Shown here piece by piece: positions 1 to 10,383 of a DNA stretch of 64,000 bases. Source of the DNA: Cystobacter fuscus (GTDB lineage Bacteria > Myxococcota > Myxococcia > Myxococcales > Myxococcaceae); assembly GCF_002305875.1 (NCBI RefSeq), contig NZ_CP022098.1, positions 1,736,001 to 1,800,000 of the forward strand, in the 5' to 3' direction. The first letter of the stretch is position 1; each line of letters opens with the position of its first letter. The position numbers and the translations under genes are program-made. Under the pieces are notes generated by a model. It did not search any database, was not told the origin of the DNA, and was given only the letters and a program-made list of their open reading frames with translations.

Positions 1-144
1 GAGCGGATGGAGTCCCTGGCCCCCCTGTGCGAGGGCGTGGATGTGGACCGGTTGAGGCGGGACATCACCCGGTGGCGAGCGGGCGAGGGAGCCGACAGAC
101 CCCTGCTCGTCTGGCCGCTGGACGCCTCGGGAGGAGAGCGCTGA
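1..144 (+). CDS. C-terminal end of an unknown protein (partial)
   Basis: The first 47 codons read open in frame 1 and end in TGA at 142-144. The tail contains the stretch LRRDITRWRAG and ends DASGGER. Nothing in so short a fragment allows a family call. Its stop codon overlaps the ATG of the next gene (TGATG), which indicates translational coupling and one transcript. The gene begins upstream of the window. Confidence 0.6.
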   Translation, partial: ERMESLAPLCEGVDVDRLRRDITRWRAGEGADRPLLVWPLDASGGER

Positions 145-338
145 TGCAGCCCTTCGCCGATGACTCGTTGCAGCTCTGCCCCTACTGTGGGGAGCAGGTG
201 GAGGTGGCCGCCGATGCACTGGGGGTCGCCTCGGAGACGTACGTGGAAGACTGCCCGGTGTGCTGCCGGCCGTGGGTCGTGCGCGTCACGCGTGAGGACG
301 GCGAGGTCTTCGTTTCCCTCGGGCGCGAGGACGATTGA
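144..338 (+). CDS. CPxCG-motif small cysteine-rich protein
   Basis: A 64-residue protein with two paired-cysteine motifs, CPYCG near residues 12-16 and CPVCC near 38-42. This is the layout of the small CPxCG family, which probably binds one zinc ion; its biochemical role is not known. The ATG overlaps the stop of the preceding gene, and that overlap is the reason for choosing this start over upstream starts in the same frame. The acidic end (GREDD) has no membrane segment, so it should be cytoplasmic. Family membership is fairly safe from the cysteine spacing; function is not. Confidence 0.75.
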   Translation: MQPFADDSLQLCPYCGEQVEVAADALGVASETYVEDCPVCCRPWVVRVTREDGEVFVSLGREDD

Positions 339-410
339 GGCGGCGGTCCGAGGCGCGCGGCGCGCTTCCTTGACACGCTCCAAACCATGGTTCTCTTGGA
401 GTTGTGAGAG

Positions 411-442
411 GCGCGGCGCCCCCGAGAGCGAGGGCGCCGCGC
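411..442. repeat. GC-rich perfect inverted repeat upstream of the Hsp20 gene
   Basis: Eleven-base arms (411-421 and 432-442) are exact reverse complements with a 10-nt spacer. The repeat ends 82 bases before the Hsp20 start. No T-run follows directly, so it is not a classical intrinsic terminator. It may end transcription of the CPxCG gene weakly or lie in the Hsp20 leader. It does not match the CIRCE operator. A TTGACA hexamer at 370-375 could be a -35 element, but no convincing -10 follows. Confidence 0.45.
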
Positions 443-524
443 GCGAGCAGACAACCCCTTTTCCGTTTCACCACAACCACGCGCCGTGGCTCCGCGAGGA
501 GTCTGGCGCGCACAGGAGACGTCC

Positions 525-968
525 ATGCAAAGCCGTTGGAACCCGTTCGAGATGAGCAATGGTGCCGTGGCGCTGGGCCCTCTGGTCATGAGGGAGTTCG
601 ACCAGTTCTTCCGCGAGCGTCCGTCCGGCGCGCGTGAGTTCGCCCCCGCGGCGGACATCTACGAGACCGCCGAGGGCATCACCCTGCATGTGGACCTGCC
701 GGGCCATGATGCGAAGTCCATCGAGGTGAAGGTGGAGAACGACACGCTCACCCTCAAGTCCGAGCGCAAGCGTCCGGAGTCGCTGAAGGACGAGGGCACC
801 CGGCGTCTGGAGCGCAACTTCGGTGTGTTCACCCGCTCCTTCGTGCTGCCGCGCACGGTGGACGCGTCCCGGGTGGAGGCGCGCTACGAGAATGGCGTGC
901 TGACGCTGGCGCTGCCCCGGCGTGAGGAGACCAAGCCGCGCGTCATCGAAGTGAAGGTGAATGGCTGA
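525..968 (+). CDS. Hsp20/alpha-crystallin small heat-shock protein
   Basis: A 147-residue ATP-independent holdase that should bind unfolding proteins in the cytoplasm. The alpha-crystallin domain starts near residue 40 with a typical ADIYET segment and the phrase LHVDLPG. It ends with the diagnostic GVLTLALPR near residues 124-132, followed by a short C-terminal tail. The N-terminal arm contains PFEM and MREFDQFF, usual for oligomerising Hsp20 proteins. The start was set at 525 because AGGAG lies at 514-518; a longer in-frame version lacks such a site. It is followed by a convergent regulator gene. Family call is strong; the stress that induces it is not visible. Confidence 0.9.
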   Translation: MQSRWNPFEMSNGAVALGPLVMREFDQFFRERPSGAREFAPAADIYETAEGITLHVDLPGHDAKSIEVKVENDTLTLKSERKRPESLKDEGTRRLERNFGVFTRSFVLPRTVDASRVEARYENGVLTLALPRREETKPRVIEVKVNG

Positions 969-993
969 CGCACGAACGGCGCAACCGGTGGAC

Positions 994-1018
994 TCGGGCC
1001 CCGAGGTCCGGGGTCCGA
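994..1018. terminator. Hairpin between convergent genes, possible weak terminator
   Basis: An eight-to-nine-base-pair GC stem (arms near 994-1002 and 1010-1018, one G-T pair, seven-base loop) sits between the ends of the Hsp20 gene and the minus-strand regulator gene. It could serve transcripts from either side. No run of T follows on either strand, so intrinsic termination is uncertain. Confidence 0.3.
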
Positions 1019-1089
1019 CTCGTCCACCCGGGCACGCCGGGAGTGATTCGGGGGGCGGGGCGCATCACGGGCTCCGCCCTTCGTCGCGT

Positions 1090-1689
1090 CTAGCGCTTGA
1101 CGGCGGCGGGGGTGGTGCCCCCGAGCGCCAGCGGCACGCGGAACAGGTCGAGCACCTGCTGCACGTCCAGCGGCTTGGGCAGGCACGCCACGGCGCCCGC
1201 CTGCTTGGACTGCTCCACCACCTCGGGCGAGTGGGCGGACGTCATGGTGATGAGCCGCACGCCCTCCATCTGCTTGCGGGCGCGGATGCGGCGGCACACC
1301 TCGATACCGTCGATGTCCGGCATGTTCAGGTCGATGAGCATGCCGTGGGGCTTCTGCTCGGACACGAGCAGCAGCGCCTCGACGCCGCTGGTGGTCGTCT
1401 GCAGCTCCACCTGGTTGGCGTAGGGCTTGAACGCGCGCTTGATGGCGTCGAGCACCTGACGCTCGTCGTCCACCACGAGCAGGCGCACGGTGCTGCTGCC
1501 CAACTCCTCGGGCACCGGCATCTGGTGCGTGATGAGGAACGTGCGCAGGTCCGCCGAGCGCACCCGCCGGTGGCCGCCTGGCGTCCGGAACGCCATGAGG
1601 ATGCCGCGGTCGATCCACTTGCTCACCGTGGACGGGTCCACCTGGAGCAACCGGCTGATGTCGTGGGTCGTGTAGAGCTGATCCGTCAT
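1090..1689 (-). CDS. MerR-like HTH / receiver-domain regulator
   Basis: A 199-residue protein with a reversed order compared with ordinary response regulators. The N-terminal 55 residues form a MerR/excisionase-type helix-turn-helix (YTTHDISRLLQV, then the wing-like TPGGHRRV). The C-terminal part is a CheY-like receiver with the acidic pair DDE after VRLLVV, the phosphoacceptor in LIDLNMPD, the TS of MTSA and the KP lysine of CLPKP. It should bind DNA or a partner when phosphorylated. The start at 1689 was chosen because GAGGAAAG precedes it (1694-1701). No kinase is adjacent. An AT-rich patch at about 1755-1790 may hold its promoter. Target genes cannot be read from the sequence. Confidence 0.85.
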   Translation of the reverse strand: MTDQLYTTHDISRLLQVDPSTVSKWIDRGILMAFRTPGGHRRVRSADLRTFLITHQMPVPEELGSSTVRLLVVDDERQVLDAIKRAFKPYANQVELQTTTSGVEALLLVSEQKPHGMLIDLNMPDIDGIEVCRRIRARKQMEGVRLITMTSAHSPEVVEQSKQAGAVACLPKPLDVQQVLDLFRVPLALGGTTPAAVKR

Positions 1690-1771
1690 CGAACTTTCCT
1701 CATCTCTGCCCTGCTTCATTCCGGCACTCATAGGATAGGACACCTAACCGGGAAGCGAAAATTCTTTGCTT

Positions 1772-2350
1772 TCACAACTTGACAGCCTGTAGGGCCTCGG
1801 CGGCTTTCATCTGTCGGACGGTGGCTTCCCAATGCCCCGCCGCCCGCAAGCACAGTTCCACCAGTTCGCGCGCTGCCCCGTGACCTCCCCGGTTGCGTGC
1901 GATGTAATGCACTTCCTGCCGAACTTCGAGCGCCGCGTCAGCCGGACAGGCCGACAGGCCCACCCGGCTCAAGGGACCCAGGTCGTTGAGGTCATCCCCC
2001 ATATAGGCGCACGCCTCGGGGGCCTCCCCGAGCTGGGAGAGCAGCTCGTCCAGGCCCGCCGACTTGTCCTTGCGCCCCTGGAAGACGGCGGAGAGGCCCA
2101 GCTCGCGGCCCCGCACCTCCACGATGGAGGAGGAGCGCGCGGTGAGCAGCGCGGTGCGCAGGCCGGCCAGCCGGGCCATCACCAGGCCGTGGCCGTCCTT
2201 CACGTCGAAGCGCTTCATCACCTCGCCGCCATCGCCGTAATACAGGCCGCCGTCCGTGAGGACCCCATCCACGTCGAAAACGAGCAGGCGCACCCGCGCG
2301 GCACGCTCCGTCAGCTCGTCCCGGCTGGGCTTTGGCGGCAGGTCCGTCAT
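1772..2350 (-). CDS. kdsC: 3-deoxy-D-manno-octulosonate 8-phosphate phosphatase
   Basis: A 192-residue HAD-superfamily C0 phosphatase that removes phosphate from KDO-8-phosphate, the third step of KDO synthesis for lipopolysaccharide. It carries the nucleophile motif DVDGVLTDG near residue 25, LLTARSS as the second HAD motif, the lysine in GRKDK and the metal-binding GDDLNDL. The length fits the tetrameric KdsC family. A GTG start at 2377 is also possible; ATG at 2350 was preferred because GAGGAA precedes it at ideal spacing. It lies 40 bases behind kdsA on the same strand, so the two enzymes should be made together. Confidence 0.93.
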   Translation of the reverse strand: MTDLPPKPSRDELTERAARVRLLVFDVDGVLTDGGLYYGDGGEVMKRFDVKDGHGLVMARLAGLRTALLTARSSSIVEVRGRELGLSAVFQGRKDKSAGLDELLSQLGEAPEACAYMGDDLNDLGPLSRVGLSACPADAALEVRQEVHYIARNRGGHGAARELVELCLRAAGHWEATVRQMKAAEALQAVKL

Positions 2351-2390
2351 GTCGTGTTCCTCGGATTTCCTCCCCACGACTTCGATTCTC

Positions 2391-4873
<2,483 letters not shown>

Positions 4874-4936
4874 TCAATGTTTCTGTAGGTTCCCTGGCCA
4901 CCGTCGAGGCCCTGAATCACGGTGAGTCCGGGACTG

Positions 4937-5170
4937 TCAGTCCTGGCCCTGACTGCGCGGACGGCTCTCGGCGTAGTCGCGTGCCTGGGGAACGCTCCCC
5001 CGGTGCTCGCGCAGCGGGCAGTGCCGGCACGTCCACCCGTCCCAGCCCCGCTTCACTGCGAGGTGCAGACAGGCGTCATAGTTGGCGCAGAACAGGTTGC
5101 GTTGAACCTCCACCACCGACTCGTCTCGCAGGGCGCAAGGGAGCGGACTCGGGCAGGGTGTGATGGACAA
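4937..5170 (-). CDS. Small cysteine-rich protein, possible zinc ribbon
   Basis: A 77-residue protein whose core has four cysteines arranged as FCANYDAC and WTCRHC, with the aromatic phrase KRGWDGW between them. The spacing suggests a single metal site. The proposed start is TTG at 5170, supported by TGGAGG seven bases upstream; no ATG in frame has a comparable site. It stands upstream of pyrG on the same strand, 93 bases away, and downstream of the terminator at 5256-5317, so it needs its own promoter. I do not recognise a characterised homologue. It is probably real because the cysteine block is structured and the ribosome site is good. Confidence 0.6.
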   Translation of the reverse strand: MSITPCPSPLPCALRDESVVEVQRNLFCANYDACLHLAVKRGWDGWTCRHCPLREHRGSVPQARDYAESRPRSQGQD

Positions 5171-5255
5171 GGTCGGGCCTCCAGCGAATCAAACGAGCCT
5201 TCCCCCCTCGGTGGGCTCAACAGGGTCCGCCCGCTCGCATTCCCGGGGGGAAGAC

Positions 5256-5317
5256 AAAAAAGGCCCGCCCGGTCCACGGCCCCGTCGAATGGTGGGGTGC
5301 GTGGGCCCGGGCGGGCC
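5256..5317 (-). terminator. Rho-independent terminator (minus strand)
   Basis: Read on the minus strand, an 11-bp perfect GC stem (arms 5307-5317 and 5262-5272) is followed at once by six T residues (5256-5261 as A on the plus strand). The 34-nt loop can fold into further short stems of CCACG/CGTGG and CCCC/GGGG. It ends the transcript that carries kdsB, the ABC exporter and the micro-ORF. This is the clearest terminator in the window. Confidence 0.85.
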
Positions 5318-5358
5318 AATCTACCTTCGGCGTCAACTCCCGCCGGACGGTGGCCTCA

Positions 5359-5409
5359 TCAGCGCGCCGTACCGACGGAGGTGGACGCCTGACTCTTGCT
5401 CTCAGTCAA
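5359..5409 (-). CDS. Putative 16-codon micro-ORF with a perfect Shine-Dalgarno
   Basis: On the minus strand the 12 bases 5413-5424 read AAAGGAGGTGAT, a full complement of the 16S rRNA 3' end. Seven bases after AGGAGG there is a TTG codon that opens a 16-codon frame encoding MTESKSQASTSVGTAR, closed by TGA at 5359-5361. An ATG inside the same site gives only Met-Pro-stop and lies too close to the ribosome site. The terminator follows 41 bases later. The peptide is polar, Ser/Thr-rich and lacks a signal or membrane segment. It sits behind an ABC exporter. It could be a real small protein, a remnant of a longer gene, or an untranslated ribosome-binding element; nothing identifies a function. Confidence 0.4.
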   Translation of the reverse strand: MTESKSQASTSVGTAR

Positions 5410-5525
5410 GGCATCACCTCCTTTCGTCTGCGCTGCCTTTTCTAACCACCCCTTCCTCTCCGCGCCACTGGTCGGGAGGTGTGGGGCGAGGCCGTACCCT
5501 GGGCAGACGGAAGGGCGGGAGCGGC

Positions 5526-7304
5526 TCAGGCGGCGACGAACTGGCGCTCCACCAGCCGGCGGTAGAGGCCCTCCTGGCCCATGAGGGTGGAGTGGTCGCC
5601 GCTCTGCACCACCTGGCCCGCCTCCATCACCACCACGCGGTCGGCCCCCATCACCGTGGACAGGCGGTGGGCGATGATGAGCGTGGTGCGCCCACGCATC
5701 AGCCGCTCGAGGGCCTCCTTCACCAGGTGCTCGCTCTCGGCGTCCAGGGCGCTGGTGGCCTCGTCGAGCACCAGCAGGCGTGGATCCTTGAGCACCGCAC
5801 GGGCGATGGCGATGCGCTGCTTCTGCCCGCCGGACAGCTGCACGCCACGCTCGCCCACCATCGTCTGGTAGCTCTCCGGGAAGCGGGAGATGAACTCGTG
5901 GGCGTTGGCGGTGCGCGCGGCGGCTTCCACCTCGGCGTCCGTGGCGTCCTTGCGGCCATAGCGGATGTTGTCCGCGATGGAGGTGGCGAACAGCATGGGC
6001 TCCTGCGCCACCGTGCCCACCTGCTGGCGCAGCCACTCGGTGTCCAGGCCGCTCAGCTCCCGCCCGTCGAGCAGCACCCGGCCCTCCTGCGGGTCATACA
6101 TGCGCGCGAGCAGCGCGGCGAGCGTGGACTTGCCCGCGCCCGAGGGGCCGACGATGGCCACCACCTCGCCGGGCGCGAGCGCCAGGTGGATGCCCTTGAG
6201 CACCGGCACGTCCCGCCGCGTGGGGTAGGCGAAGCGCACGTCCTGGAACTCGACCCGGCCCTGCACGGCCGCCAGGCGCTCGCCCCCCGAGGAGGGAATG
6301 GCGGGCTCGCGGTCGATGAGCTCGAAGACGCGCTCGGCGGCGCCCGCGGCGCGCATGAAGTCCGCCCACAGGTCCGCGAGCGCTCCCAGCGCGAAGGCCA
6401 CCATGAGCGAGTAGATGAGGAAGGAGGTGAGGTTGCCCACCGTCATCCTCCCGTCGAGCACCATCCGCCCGCCGTACCAGAGCACCACCGCCGAGGCGAG
6501 GTAGCCCGCGGACGAGGCCCCCGCCAGGAAGAACGAGGACTGCTTCGCCCGGCGGCGCGCGACGTCGTAGGCGTGCTCGGTGGCGGTCTGGTAGCGCTCC
6601 ACCTCGTGGCGCTCGGCGGCGAAGGAGCGCACGGTGCGGATGCCCGACAGGCTCTCCTCGGCCACCTCGTTGGCCACCGCCAGCGCGTCCTGCGACTCCT
6701 TGGAGAGGCCGCGCACCTTGCGCCCATACGACACCGCCCCCACCGCCACCGCGGGCACGATGGCCAGCATCAGCGCGGTGAGCACCGGCGAGGTGTAGAA
6801 GAGCAGCCCGATGCCGCCGAACGCCTGGGCCGCGTTGCGCAGCGCCATGGAGATGTTCACACTCACCGCGTTCTGCAGCACCGTGGTGTCCGAGGACAGC
6901 CGGTTGGTGAGTTCTCCCGTCTTGCGCTCGTCGAAGAAGCCCACCTCCTGGGACATGAGGCTCGCGAACAGGTTCTGCCGCAGCTGCGTCACCACGCGCT
7001 CGCCCGCGGTGGTGAAGAGGTAGAAGCGCAGCGCCATCGCCACGCCCTGGAAGAGGAAGACGACCACCATGGCCAGCGCCACCCGGTCGATATGCTCCCG
7101 GTTCCCCGACTTGAGGCTCTGGTCGATGATGTCCCCGATGATCTTCGGGTACACCAGTCCCAGTGCGCTCGCGAGCACGAGGAAGAAGGTGCCGGCGATG
7201 ATCCGGCGCGCCTGGGGGCGCGCCAGCCCCATCAGGCGGCTGAATGTCGCCCGGGAGAACCGGGGCTTCTTGGGGGCGTCAGGTTTGTTCTTGGCGTCGG
7301 ACAC
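5526..7304 (-). CDS. ABC exporter, fused permease/ATPase (MsbA/ABCB type)
   Basis: A 592-residue half-transporter that should dimerise in the inner membrane. Residues 30-320 hold about six membrane helices with the ABC type-1 loop FFDERKTGELTNRL. The nucleotide domain has Walker A GPSGAGKST (386-394), the Q-loop VAQEP, signature LSGGQ (490-494), Walker B LLVLDEA (510-516) and the switch His546 in IIAHRLST. The start is GTG at 7304. It lies 79 bases behind kdsB on the same strand, which makes a lipid A-core flippase role (MsbA) plausible, but closely related exporters move drugs or peptides. Substrate therefore remains an inference. The micro-ORF and terminator follow it. Confidence 0.92.
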   Translation of the reverse strand: MSDAKNKPDAPKKPRFSRATFSRLMGLARPQARRIIAGTFFLVLASALGLVYPKIIGDIIDQSLKSGNREHIDRVALAMVVVFLFQGVAMALRFYLFTTAGERVVTQLRQNLFASLMSQEVGFFDERKTGELTNRLSSDTTVLQNAVSVNISMALRNAAQAFGGIGLLFYTSPVLTALMLAIVPAVAVGAVSYGRKVRGLSKESQDALAVANEVAEESLSGIRTVRSFAAERHEVERYQTATEHAYDVARRRAKQSSFFLAGASSAGYLASAVVLWYGGRMVLDGRMTVGNLTSFLIYSLMVAFALGALADLWADFMRAAGAAERVFELIDREPAIPSSGGERLAAVQGRVEFQDVRFAYPTRRDVPVLKGIHLALAPGEVVAIVGPSGAGKSTLAALLARMYDPQEGRVLLDGRELSGLDTEWLRQQVGTVAQEPMLFATSIADNIRYGRKDATDAEVEAAARTANAHEFISRFPESYQTMVGERGVQLSGGQKQRIAIARAVLKDPRLLVLDEATSALDAESEHLVKEALERLMRGRTTLIIAHRLSTVMGADRVVVMEAGQVVQSGDHSTLMGQEGLYRRLVERQFVAA

Positions 7305-7383
7305 ATGCGCAGCCTACCTCGCGACAGGGCGTCCGGCCCGTACTCTCTCGTCCCACGTCCGTCCGCCCGCCCGCCAGGCCGCT

Positions 7384-8124
7384 TCAGCCGCCGCGCAACA
7401 CCGCCTCCACCCGCGCCACGTCCCCGGGGACGTCCACCGCCACCGTGTGTCCCGCCACCTGGCCACAGCGGATGCGCACCCCATGCTCCAGGGCTCGTAG
7501 CTGCTCCAATTTTTCCGCCCCCTCCAGGGGGGTGGGGCTCAGCCCGGCCAGGCGCAGCAGCGTCGCGCGCCGGTAGCCATACAGGCCCAGGTGCGCCCAG
7601 TGCCGCACCGCGCCGGCCTCACCCGGCTCGCGCACGAAGGGCAGCAGGGCGCGGCTGAAGTACAGCGCGTCCCCGTTGAGCGCCAGCACCGCCTTCACCA
7701 CGTGGGGGCTGGTGTGCTCGGCCGCCTCCAGGGGCCGCACCAGCGTGCCCATCTCCACCGCCGGGTCGGCGAAGAGGCCCGCGAGCACCCTCAGGGTGTC
7801 CGGGTCCACCAGCGGCTCGTCTCCCTGCACATTCACCCACACGTCCACGTCCGCACGCGCCCGGGCCACCTCTGCCACCCGGTCCGTTCCCGTGGCGCAC
7901 TCGGGCGAGGTCATCACCGCCGTGCCCCCAAAGCCCTCCACCGCCTCCCGGATGCGCACATCGTCGGTGGCCACCAGCACCTCGCCGAAGACTCGGGCCT
8001 CCTGGCAGCGGCGCCACACGTGTTCGATCATCGGCCGGCCGGCGATGGGCGCCAGGGGTTTGCCAGGAAAGCGCGTGCTCGCGTAGCGCGCGGGGATGAC
8101 GGCGACGGGACGGGGGGCGGACAT
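7384..8124 (-). CDS. kdsB: CMP-KDO synthetase
   Basis: A 246-residue cytidylyltransferase that makes CMP-KDO from CTP and KDO, the activated sugar for lipid A glycosylation. The N-terminal nucleotide loop PARYASTRFPGKPL is diagnostic, followed by VATDD, CATGTDRVAE, NVQGDEPLVD and the sugar-site GLYGYRR. Length matches the family. It starts at 8124 opposite to wecB, with a 93-bp divergent promoter region that contains a 19-bp palindrome. It completes the KDO pathway of which kdsA and kdsC lie 4-5 kb away on the same strand. Confidence 0.95.
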   Translation of the reverse strand: MSAPRPVAVIPARYASTRFPGKPLAPIAGRPMIEHVWRRCQEARVFGEVLVATDDVRIREAVEGFGGTAVMTSPECATGTDRVAEVARARADVDVWVNVQGDEPLVDPDTLRVLAGLFADPAVEMGTLVRPLEAAEHTSPHVVKAVLALNGDALYFSRALLPFVREPGEAGAVRHWAHLGLYGYRRATLLRLAGLSPTPLEGAEKLEQLRALEHGVRIRCGQVAGHTVAVDVPGDVARVEAVLRGG

Positions 8125-8167
8125 GGCGGCGCTGTCTATCAGATTCAGGACGCTGCGAGACCCCCGG

Positions 8168-8186
8168 GGCCAGGGGCCCCCTGGCC
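8168..8186. promoter_or_regulatory. 19-bp palindrome in the kdsB-wecB divergent promoter region
   Basis: Arms GGCCAGGGG (8168-8176) and CCCCTGGCC (8178-8186) are perfect reverse complements around one central base. The spacer is too short for an RNA hairpin, so a dimeric DNA-binding protein is the more natural reading. It lies 31 bases upstream of the wecB start and 43 bases from the kdsB start. No cognate regulator is next to it, so its role is unproven. Confidence 0.4.
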
Positions 8187-8217
8187 GATGCGGGGCGGGT
8201 GCCTAGCTTCGCTCCCC

Positions 8218-9345
8218 ATGAAGAAGGTTCTCCATATCGTCGGGGCGCGTCCCAACTTCATGAAGGTCGCGCCCATCCACCGGGCCATCCGCGAGCGCGG
8301 CGCGCTCGCCCAGACCCTCGTCCACACCGGGCAGCACTACGACGTGAAGATGAGCGATGTCTTCTTCACCGACCTGGGCATGCCCGCCCCCGATGTCCAC
8401 CTGGGCATCGGCTCGGGCAGCCACACCGAGCAGACCGCCCGGGTGATGCTCGAGCTGGAGAAGGTCTTCACCCAGGAAAAGCCCGATCTCGTGTCCGTCG
8501 TGGGCGACGTCAACAGCACCCTGGCCGGGGCGCTCGTGGCGGCGAAGATGGGCATCAAGCTCGCCCACGTGGAGGCGGGGCTGCGCAGCGGCGACCTCAC
8601 CATGCCCGAGGAGATCAACCGGTTGCTGGTGGACCGCATCTCGGACCTGCTGCTCACGCCCTCGGCCGACGCGGATGCCAACCTGCTGCGGGAGGGCATC
8701 GAGCCCGAGCGCATCCGCATGGTGGGCAACGTGATGATCGACTCGCTCCTGTCGGCGCGCGAGCAGGCCCTGCGTCTGCCCACGCTCAAGGACATGGGCT
8801 TCACCCCGCGCGGCTACGCGGTGTGCACCCTGCACCGTGCCTCCAACGTGGATGACGAAGGCACGCTGCGCGGGTTGCTCTCCGCGCTCGGTCACGTGGC
8901 CAGCCGCCTGCCCGTCGTCTTCCCCGTCCACCCGCGCACCCGCAAGCGCATCGCGGACCTGGGCCTCGGGCCCACGCTGGATCGCACCCCGGGTCTGCGC
9001 CTCGTGGATCCGCTCGGCTACCTGGAGTTCCTCGCGCTCACCTCCCAGGCCCGGCTCGTCTTCACCGACTCGGGCGGCCTCCAGGAGGAGACCACCGTGC
9101 TCGGCATCCCCTGTCTCACCGTGCGCGAGAACACCGAGCGGCCCATCACCGTGGACGTGGGCACCAACCTCGTCGTGGGCACGAGCCCCGCCCACATCCA
9201 GCAGGCCGCCGACCGCATCCTCGACGGGCACGAGAAGAAGGGCAGGGTGCCCGACCGCTGGGACGGCCGCTCCGGCGATCGCATCGCCCAGCTCTACGAG
9301 GAGACGCTCGGCGCCGTCGCTCCGCCTCGCCGCGCGGCGGTCTAG
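8218..9345 (+). CDS. wecB: UDP-N-acetylglucosamine 2-epimerase (non-hydrolysing)
   Basis: A 375-residue GT-B fold enzyme that interconverts UDP-GlcNAc and UDP-ManNAc for surface polysaccharide. Seen in order: IVGARPNFMK at the start, TGQHYDVKMSD, the catalytic-site HVEAGLRSGD, PEEINR, a CTLHRASN block, FTDSGGLQEE and the uridine-site NTERPIT. The start ATG at 8218 matches the conserved beginning of the family (MKKVLHIVGARP); the ribosome site is poor. It is divergent from kdsB and 33 bases ahead of an RluA gene. The symbol follows the family; the pathway served here is not shown. Confidence 0.93.
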   Translation: MKKVLHIVGARPNFMKVAPIHRAIRERGALAQTLVHTGQHYDVKMSDVFFTDLGMPAPDVHLGIGSGSHTEQTARVMLELEKVFTQEKPDLVSVVGDVNSTLAGALVAAKMGIKLAHVEAGLRSGDLTMPEEINRLLVDRISDLLLTPSADADANLLREGIEPERIRMVGNVMIDSLLSAREQALRLPTLKDMGFTPRGYAVCTLHRASNVDDEGTLRGLLSALGHVASRLPVVFPVHPRTRKRIADLGLGPTLDRTPGLRLVDPLGYLEFLALTSQARLVFTDSGGLQEETTVLGIPCLTVRENTERPITVDVGTNLVVGTSPAHIQQAADRILDGHEKKGRVPDRWDGRSGDRIAQLYEETLGAVAPPRRAAV

Positions 9346-9378
9346 CCGCCCCGCGCACCGTGTTATGCCAGGGGCCTC

Positions 9379-10374
9379 ATGAGTGAGACCCCCGAGGGCT
9401 TCGTCGACATCTCCTTCGTCGTCGAGCCGAACTACGCCGGCTGGAGGCTCGAGCGCTACCTCGCCCAGAAGCTCCGCCGGCTGCCACGCGAGCGGCTGCT
9501 CGGCGTCATCCAGCGCGGGGTGCTCTGCGAGGAGCGCCGGCTCAAGCCCTCCACGCCCGTCTACCCGGGCCTCTCCTTCCGCATCCGCCGGCCCGCGAGC
9601 GCCGAGCCCGACACGCCCACCGAGCTGCCCGTCGTCTTCGAGGACGACTGGCTGCTCGTGCTCGACAAGCCCGCCGGACTGCCGCTGCACCCCACCGCCC
9701 GCTACCACAAGGGCACGCTCGTCTCCCTGCTGCGCGAGCGTCTGGGCCATGCCTCCGCCGAGCCCGCGCACCGCCTGGATCGCGAGACGAGTGGCCTGGT
9801 CGTCTGCGGACGCACCACCGAGGCGTGCCGCGTGCTGGGTCGGCTCTTCATCTCGCGCGAGGTGCACAAGGAGTACCTCGCCATCTGCGAGGGCCATCCC
9901 CCCGAGGACTCCTTCCGCGTGGATGCCCCCATCGCCGAGGGCACCGACCTCATCCGCATCGCGGTACGCATCGACCCCATCCTGGGCAAGGAAAGCCATA
10001 CGCGCTTCGAGGTGCTCCGTCGCTTCACCCTCGAGGGCGAGCCCTTCGCCCTGCTGCGCTGCCACCCCGAAACCGGACGCCAGCACCAGATCCGCGTCCA
10101 CTTGCGCGAGGCGGGCTTTCCGATCGTGGGCGACAAGATGTACGGGCCGGACCCCGGCTACTTCGATCGGTTCAGCAAGCGCTGCCTCGAGCCCGAGGCG
10201 TGGGTGCGCTTGCGCCTGCCCCGCCACGCCCTTCACGCCGCGCGCCTGTCCTTCCCCCACCCGGCCACCGGCCAGCGCGTCACGTTCGAGTCCCCGCTCC
10301 CCGGAGACCTCCAGGACTTCATCGCCAACCGGACACCGGCCGGGTTGATCCTCCCTGGCGCGGACGGTGCATAA
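9379..10374 (+). CDS. RluA-family RNA pseudouridine synthase
   Basis: A 331-residue enzyme that isomerises uridine in rRNA or tRNA. Residues 20-70 look like an S4 RNA-binding domain, and 85-310 form the catalytic domain. The catalytic Asp134 is in HRLDRETSG, and PETGRQHQIRVHL is the second family block. The family has several branches with different target uridines (RluC, RluD, TruC and others), and the target cannot be told from these motifs. It follows wecB by 33 bases and precedes a sensor kinase by 9 bases, so they may share a transcript. Confidence 0.9.
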   Translation: MSETPEGFVDISFVVEPNYAGWRLERYLAQKLRRLPRERLLGVIQRGVLCEERRLKPSTPVYPGLSFRIRRPASAEPDTPTELPVVFEDDWLLVLDKPAGLPLHPTARYHKGTLVSLLRERLGHASAEPAHRLDRETSGLVVCGRTTEACRVLGRLFISREVHKEYLAICEGHPPEDSFRVDAPIAEGTDLIRIAVRIDPILGKESHTRFEVLRRFTLEGEPFALLRCHPETGRQHQIRVHLREAGFPIVGDKMYGPDPGYFDRFSKRCLEPEAWVRLRLPRHALHAARLSFPHPATGQRVTFESPLPGDLQDFIANRTPAGLILPGADGA

Positions 10375-10383
10375 CTTTCGCGC

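Noticed and set aside
370-398. TTGACA hexamer before the Hsp20 gene as a housekeeping promoter
   Set aside because: No acceptable -10 element is found at 16-18 bases, so it is not listed as a promoter.
5411-5428. Plus-strand string CATCACCTCCTTTCG resembling the end of a 16S rRNA gene
   Set aside because: No other 16S sequence surrounds it. The better reading is a perfect Shine-Dalgarno on the minus strand.
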